The notes under the pieces were generated by a model that was given only the letters and a program-made list of their open reading frames with translations, did not search any database and was not told the origin of the DNA. Below are positions 57,277 to 64,000 of a stretch of DNA of 64,000 nucleotides, piece by piece. Source of the DNA: Capitella teleta (Eukaryota > Annelida > Polychaeta > Capitellidae); NCBI GenBank assembly GCA_000328365.1, contig KB299000.1, forward strand, positions 119,750-183,749, read 5' to 3'. Positions within the stretch are counted from its first letter, which is position 1; each line of letters starts with the position of its first letter. Both the position numbers and the translations under genes were made by a program.

Positions 57277-60200
57277 TGGCAATTGAACATAAAGTATGAT
57301 TAAATGAAAAGAAAAAGAAAAACAAATAGGAAAATTATGTCATTCTGAGTTACCGTACATCATTTTTTTCTGTCTTCTCTCGTTTTGTTTGTGGAAACAG
57401 CAAATGTTTCACTTTTTGTCGATGTGTTTTCTCAATCTTCACTTGTCTGGCTGTCAAGATAGAAAGAAACAAAAATACATGCCGCCCACCGAGAAGTCGA
57501 ATTATCCCCGCCCCGACACAATAATTATATGTGAAGGTATAAAAGTCCATAACCCGACAGATTCTAATTGAGATATCTATATCGGTGATTACGTGATTAC
57601 GTGATTACGTGATTACCAGGTAGCATTCGAGCCACAGTCACAACAAGTAAACCGGACGTTGCCCACGATTGCTATCTTACGTAACTAACCCAGCACGTGG
57701 CCAATTTCAGGATGACGAAATAGGCTGATTGTGTGTGCATCAATCAATCAGAAAAACCATCAAGCATCGCTCTCCCAAGTGCACTTGGACACCGAAAAGA
57801 AACCCACCGCTCGTTTGCACGCGAGCTGGCGGAGAGGTCCTTTGGTTAGATGCCTCGCATGACAGCAAGATCTTGCCAGGATCAGTCAACGAAATCAATA
57901 CCGACTTCCTCTTCAATTTCCACTCGGGTTCCCCTGAAAACTTTAACGATGTAACACGTCATGAATACTACGGGTTTCTTACCTGCACTGCCTGTCAATC
58001 ATTGTGTTGTTCCGTTCCATCCACTAATCAACTCGATATCTATGTTACAAACAGCTGTCTCGGACGATGTCATCTTGACTGTTAATCTCGAGATCTGATT
58101 GCGTATTGCTGGGCTTGCATCATGGCATCATGGCTTGCATCATGGCATCATGGCTTGCATCATGGCTAGTGCTCAATCATTAAATCTGTCAACAAGCTTG
58201 CTTCAAACACATAAAATAGGCCAGATTGAATGATGAGAAGTCACAGCGAATATCAGCAAGATCAAACCGATTCCTACACACCACCAAGAAGTCAGTATAA
58301 CATCGATATCTTTGACTGAGGGTTTTTGCATTTGGAAGTTTTTGACTGAATACAACACATGTACAGGGACATTCTCAGAAGATCGACACCAAAATATGTA
58401 TTTTCCGCGGTATATATGCGGTGTGTCTGTGTTTATGGAAGGATATATGTTTACCTGGACTTGACTTTTGTTTGGGTCAATGATATCCGTGGTACAGGTC
58501 AACTGCGAGTCCAGTTATATTTCTAGCTGGAGACTTTGCTGTGAGTGAAAGTATAGTTGTAACCAATGACAGAGAAAACACCGATGAAATTATGAAGCAC
58601 CCTTATAGTTGACTAATTTTATAGCTACTCTACAAGATCACTTATAAATTCTGCATACGCTAATATAGCAATCGTCATGGTTATTGGAGCTTCTTAATTC
58701 CAATGCTGTTATAATCTACTAAGAGATTTCCTTGTTTACATTTGAGAGCACCCTTTGCGTGCAATCCTCCATTACGCCACCAAGGACGTCGTGAACACAG
58801 CTCCATCCTCACTACTTCCACATGTTTTCATTTGTTGTGTTTGAATTCGCTTCAACTGTTCTTCTTTTTAATTTTGCGAATTTTGTGAATTTTGCTTCAA
58901 TGCCATTTTTATATGACATCTTTTGCAATCAAAGGACGGCACATCCATTGACATATGTGGCATCCACTTGCCCTGTCCTAGATGCCAGACACAAGGACTG
59001 ACGACAAATGTCTCCTCAAAACGCTCTATGTTCACACTCAATCCAAGAGTGCACCTGACAAACGCCCGTGCTATATAATCGCATCACACGTGTCTAAACA
59101 TGGATGCAATTTATTAATAGGCTCAGAATTTACCTGACATTTTGCATGAAGTCTCTGGCGCTTTCTTCTCCTCCCGAAATAACACCTATAATAATTTCGT
59201 TGTTCTAATTGTCACACGTATCGCACAACTGAAAGAAGGACACTGAAAAGTAAATTTACTCGTAATTGTATCTAACACTAACCACACCGCCATATAGTTT
59301 ACCAAGCTCCACAATGCTACGTCAGTTTAATATAGCAAATTAGCCACACGCCTATTTGACGGCACACCATAACAATGATTCACCGATAATCGATGGTGTC
59401 TCCACAAGTGGCATTTGTATTTTTAATCAATGTGAACCTCGCTTATGGCAAGCATCGTAATTCACTCGCTTAATGAGAGCGGCGCCTTAGGATATATTGG
59501 CTGTGATTCCGATCGACACCTGGCACAAATGTCGTGATATACAATGCAAAATATAGCATTAGGGCTACTTCATTTATGCAAATGGACTATAATCTTGATT
59601 CATGGGCAATGTGTCTCTATGCATGACAGGGAATTCCCTTTAGGTGTTTCTTATAGCTTCCATTCCTCAACAACCCAGCGAATGTCTAGACTTCAGACTA
59701 GTAACTTGTACACATGCATATTATATAACATTGTATTTATACTTGAACTACACCCGCTTGTCCTACATGAAACCCCTCTTACCTGCAATTTCCTTTCTTT
59801 GAAGTTTACAATATCCATCATTAGATGATTCACCTGATAAAGAATACTTCAAAGAGCTTCCTAACCAGCTAAGCACCCTCCCCTCCCCTCTGCCCCGTGA
59901 ACACAAAGGCAATTTGTGTCCGTGTCTCAGTCGACGGTTTCGGTGATTGGTGAGCCAGAGACTAAGCCTTTGCTTTCCTGCTTATTCCCCTTGGTGACAT
60001 TCAAAGGTGTTCCCTTTACCTGAACCCTAATTTGATCCGTCTTCCTTTCTCTCCTGACAGAAACCTTTTAATTGAAAAGGAAAAATATTTCTATGCTGGT
60101 CACTACGCGCGTGGCTTTTCTTGGAATTATACACAATCAAGATGTGTCAAGCGCTAGTCATCTTCTAGATGGGTTAAACATTATACACGGGTGAAACTCT

Positions 60201-63086
60201 TTCGTTGAAAAGACAATCCCGAGATATAGAGAAAGGTACCACTCTGCACTGAGTCTATTTGGAGAATGTGTTGTGTTTGAGGAATACATGTATAAGCAAT
60301 GGGACCTTACAAAGCACAAAATAGAACTATTTATAAGACCATCAAACATGGCCAAACGTATATATTTCTAATTCTACTCATTCTTATTTTGGCAAGTGCT
60401 GTAATTATTTTCAAGTGTGTTGAGAGATGGAGCATCGCCAAGACATCATATTTACATTACACCAAGGTATTCATTTGCTCCTAGCTAAGTAAAACTATTC
60501 ACCGATTTCCCTTTTGGTCCCCTAACTTCCATGCGGAAGCATCCTGTATGACCCATCTTTGAGCCTATTACTGACCCTAAGCGCCCCATTAGACAATCCA
60601 CCAACCCATGGGTCTAATAGGCCTGCGAGGGCCAGCAACCCATTAGGCCTCGCCTCCTGGACATACATAAACAGGTGACGTGATCGACTGGCCTTCCATT
60701 AAACATTCCTCAAGTGGATTGCCAAAATAATTTATTCACGTGCAGACAGGCAAATAGATTGACAAATTTCTTTAATCTTGAATAATTATTATTGTTAGGT
60801 GTGTTTTTGCTGCAATAAGGTGCAATTGCAAGGATCTAATGTCAGAAGAACAGCTGGCATCCCACTCTCCTCGGAAACATAATCTGATTAGGCGGAAACA
60901 AATAGCAATGTGTGAATGGCGAATAATGCTAACAAAAAAAGGGGTGGAGATTTGACGGATTGAGTTAAGAAGCGCAAAGAGAAAGCGAGATATGATTCAT
61001 CTCGACACCTTGATAATTCCAAATAGCATTGTGCCTGGAAATCAAAAGATGATAGACATGGTGAGACAAGAATCAGCTGAATGAGCATTGCCAGTCGATG
61101 GTGAAACAGGACAGCGATGAGCGTTGTCTTTGATTTGCAAAGTGCAAACTTCTACTGCAGTAGCAGAGACAAATGGACGCCCCAATATTGGACGAGTCTA
61201 CTGACGGTGCCCGTTGCATGTTCCACGTTGGAAATCTGTCTATTGCATTCCATTTTTTCTTGCAGTTCTGTTTTTCGAAATTATCTACCATGCATACACT
61301 CCTCTCCCCTTCTTCTGTATTCGTCTGCTCCATTCGTTAAGCGGCATTAACTGCAACACGCATGATTAGCGCAGTTATTTTGATAGAAGCGGCGCGTTTT
61401 GTGGGCGCACATGGCCAAGGTAGATTCATGGGCTGGATGCGCAATAGGTTGTTGAATTGAGAAGAGATGTCTTGGCAAACTAACTGCGAATTTTGAAGAC
61501 ACAATTGCAAATGATGTTTCTGGCAATATCAACGTCAGACATGAATGCTGGTCGCATCGATTGACGCACCCCCTTGAGGTGGGCGCTGTACTAAGTCGCA
61601 TCGATTGTCTGTAAATGGATACTTCATCTAATTGACTTCAGAATCGGCACTTTTCTGCCCCGACTCAATTTTGCAAGTCATGCGGCGAATCAAGGTCAAT
61701 TGAATGCCTGTGATCCTTTGCCTCCCTTCTTCGTATGAACTGAATCGGACGCACATTCTACATCATAATAATCACGATGCATATCAGCACAGTTCAGCAT
61801 AACATATCGCACAGCAAAAATTAGCATAGGAAACTTTAAGTAGTATCGCAGTGCACACATGCAGGAAGCAATACATCTAAATAGCAGGACAACACACACA
61901 CATAAGCACGCATATAGTGCAGAATGACACAAAGGGGAAGATAAAAGGAAATCTTATAAACAAATACCCGAGATGTCTGCCTGATATCCCTTATCACCGT
62001 TATCAGTGGGCCTTTCTTCCTCTTAGATGATGATGATATAGGCTTTCATATTTTTTTACCTTCCGTGCAGACGTCGTCTTTGAAGAATCTCGATAACTTT
62101 TGCAGCCTGAGAGGCAGATAGTTATTTCAAGGCTTCCCAACATCATCGGCACCTGTACATTCCATGCTTCCGTGACGTCATCAGAGGCATTTTATTTCAC
62201 TCTGATTTGCACCAGGAAGAAGTAAAGAAGCCAATCTCTTGCGCACCTGGGCCGTGTCTGCCACTGCGAGCGAAAACACTCTGCTAGTCTGCTAGTACTT
62301 CGTTATGCACCGTGATTATGCATCCATACGTCGAAGCCCATTTTCATATATCAAATTGCTTTTGTATGTAACACTGATCACAAAGATGTAAGTCACTCAT
62401 CCAGCTTACACGATGCAGCTTATCGAGATGCGACTGGATATCATCAGCCTTATCGTATCCCTCTTTGTGCTGCTTCACTTGCACTTATCCGCTGATCTGT
62501 TCACTTAATTCTGCAGAAATTGCGTCCGGCAGGGACAACGATGTTAGTCTCACGAGAACAGGCGCCGGTGCCAATCCCCAATTGCACTTTTGGCTCCTCA
62601 CTTCACTGACCATAACTCCACTGACCATTGCTCCACTAATCTTCTACTCTGCTCAGTAACCTATATCATCCACCTCAATATTAAAAAGTTATGTTAAATG
62701 CAAAAAAAAAGAGATATCATCCGGTGAAAGGCTGTGATCCTGTTTATATCCGGGGACGAAGGGAAAAGATTCATCACCGGAGAAAGTGACGTGGGGGGGA
62801 TGGGTGTCGATCTGAGTTCTCGCTGCGTTTAAAGGAGCAATTCTGAGTCCGCGAAGGGTTTTTTGTCGCAATTACCGCCTTCCCCTGCCATCAGGGTTCC
62901 CTTCCTCTTGTGGCTGCATTTGGCGTCTGAAGAATGCTTCCCGGAATCGCTCCACTTTCGGCGACCGGGAGTCCGGCAAATAAGAATAATCAACGCGAGA
63001 GGATTTCACCGCATTTCAGCATGAATCGTTTAGTTCGCAATCAACCCACCATAATTATTCCTCGTTGACCACAATTTCAATTTCAG
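57277..63086. other. long stretch without a recognised gene
   Basis: Minor tandem repeats occur near 57586-57616 (GTGATTAC) and 58115-58165 (GCATCATGG). Near 60585-60621 CCCATTAGAC and a GTCTAATAGG block form an imperfect hairpin in a GC-richer patch. A full CRE octamer lies at 62173-62180. Open frames up to 118 codons (57729-58085) show no domain that I know. The last part may hold the promoter or 5' UTR intron of the receptor at 63096. Confidence 0.45.
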
Positions 63087-63087
63087 A
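63069..63087 (+). other. 3' splice site candidate before the receptor start codon
   Basis: A pyrimidine-rich tract ends TTTCAATTTCAG at 63086, with only nine bases between the AG and the ATG at 63096. This suggests a 5' UTR intron, with the coding exon starting at 63087. Confidence 0.55.
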
Positions 63088-63095
63088 CTGCCGCC

Positions 63096-64000
63096 ATGAA
63101 CGACACTTTGTTCAACTCGACCAACGCTACTGCCAATGGCACCGCCAGCGTATTTGACCGCCTCTCGTGGACAGACTTCCTTCTCCTGAACGCCCCTTTA
63201 GCCCTACACGTCGACCGGTCAATCACGCCCATCTGGTATGCGGTCGGCATCGCTGGCAACCTCATCTCCGCTCGGATTTGGATGACGCGTCGCATCCGCC
63301 AGAACAATTCATCAGCCGTGTACCTGGCAACGCTGTCCATCACCGACATGCTGCTCCTCGTCTTGCATATCCTTCAAGAACTCAGATACGCCTGGGGCAT
63401 CAAGACGCTGGCATTCCCGTTTGTGTGCGAGACGTACTTCGTGTTCTATCTGTCCGCACAGTACTTGTCGCCTTTCCTAGTACTCGGATTCACCGTTGAG
63501 AGATACATAGCGGTGTGTCATCCCTTCAAGAAGGAAGAATTCTGCACGACATCTCGCGCGACTAGAGTGGTCGTGGGGCTGGTGTTGATCAGCATATCAC
63601 TGTGCTTCATACAGGCTTACTTCTGGAGATACGACTCCGCCGTCGGGGACTGCATTGTCCGGTCTACAACCCACGATGACCAAGATGGCTCGCTGTGGTC
63701 AATATGGACGTGGTCAACTGAAATGTTAGTCTTCATGGCCATACCTTTAGTTATTCTACTCTTTAATATTATGGTCATTCGAGAGGTCAGAAAAATGTCG
63801 AATTTTGAGTCAGCCATGACCGGAAATAAATCTACTTCCGGTTCGGGCGCCGCAACCACCGCCATGCTTCTGTCGGTGTCGTTCTACGTCATATTCACAA
63901 CTCTCCCAGCGACGTTGGTGTACGCCTTGGTCAGCGAGTTTCCGGAAGGGAACTACTACTTGACCGATGCGCAAATATCCGCTGACCCAACGTGGACAAG
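63096..64000 (+). CDS. class A (rhodopsin-like) G-protein-coupled receptor, partial, probable peptide receptor
   Basis: An uninterrupted frame of 301 codons runs to the window end. The start at 63096 has an ideal context (GCCGCCATGA) and an in-frame stop upstream (63066). The N-terminus has four N-glycosylation sequons in 16 residues. TM1 (about 43-63) has the GN motif (54-55). TM2 (75-96) has LSITD with Asp84. TM3 starts at Cys111 and ends in ERY (135-137), a DRY variant. TM4 is about 157-177. Cys186 in loop 2 is the disulfide partner of Cys111. TM5 (203-228) has Pro217. TM6 (254-280) has Pro271, but TTLP replaces the usual CWxP. The window stops in the third extracellular loop, so TM7 and NPxxY are not seen. 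It would sit in the plasma membrane and couple to G proteins. The layout fits an invertebrate neuropeptide receptor; the ligand is unknown. Confidence 0.9.
   Translation, partial: MNDTLFNSTNATANGTASVFDRLSWTDFLLLNAPLALHVDRSITPIWYAVGIAGNLISARIWMTRRIRQNNSSAVYLATLSITDMLLLVLHILQELRYAWGIKTLAFPFVCETYFVFYLSAQYLSPFLVLGFTVERYIAVCHPFKKEEFCTTSRATRVVVGLVLISISLCFIQAYFWRYDSAVGDCIVRSTTHDDQDGSLWSIWTWSTEMLVFMAIPLVILLFNIMVIREVRKMSNFESAMTGNKSTSGSGAATTAMLLSVSFYVIFTTLPATLVYALVSEFPEGNYYLTDAQISADPTWT

Noticed and set aside
57729-58085. 118-codon open frame
   Set aside because: Cys-rich end looks suggestive, but there is no recognised pattern, signal peptide or start context.
60580-60660. Hairpin-like CCCATTAGAC...GTCTAATAGG in a GC-richer patch
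   Set aside because: Imperfect arms, no second copy seen; too weak to call a feature.
63167-63499. 110-codon open frame in another frame
   Set aside because: Shadow of the receptor gene that starts at 63096.

Overview
The window is AT-rich nuclear DNA from an animal, most likely a marine invertebrate. The evidence is intron-bearing tRNA-Leu genes, GT/AG-spliced gene pieces, a rhodopsin-family receptor, tRNA-derived SINEs, CR1/Jockey-type LINEs, Ty3/Gypsy elements and Tc1-like transposon relics. I cannot name the species. Two runs of exactly 50 N (35936-35985 and 48816-48865) are scaffold gaps, so the true distance across each is unknown.

Layout. 1-5688 is gene-poor, with fragments of three dispersed repeat families, a tRNA-derived SINE and a TATA-type promoter candidate. 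5689-10113 is a Ty3/Gypsy LTR retrotransposon with 124-bp LTRs and a 5-bp target duplication. 10593-11423 (minus) holds all parts of a sigma-class glutathione S-transferase gene, but it looks decayed. 11424-25975 has almost no genes: a 16-bp satellite, repeat copies, a perfect inverted repeat and a tRNA-Leu(CAA) gene (minus). 25978-27640 is a 5'-truncated CR1/L2-like LINE. 28235-44085 carries another SINE copy, a decayed coding stretch, a foldback element, a second tRNA-Leu(CAA) gene (plus), a LINE reverse transcriptase fragment, a second SINE-like element, a 19-bp minisatellite and a Tc1-like helix-turn-helix relic. 45063-45310 is a SINE with a perfect 13-bp target duplication. 45640-50530 is a nest: a LINE split by a second Ty3/Gypsy element whose two LTRs are identical. 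50951-51556 is another Tc1-like relic. 51560-63000 is mostly empty apart from a long pentanucleotide array. 63096-64000 begins a class A G-protein-coupled receptor that runs off the window.

Only the GPCR and the two tRNAs look like intact host genes. The rest is mainly mobile-element history. The two halves meet in one place: the primer-binding site of the first LTR element matches the 3' end of the tRNA-Leu encoded twice in this window. I found no clear new multigene system. The best leads are the nested LTR-in-LINE locus with a gap where its gag should be, the unassigned repeat families, the excess of full CRE octamers and the orphan GPCR.
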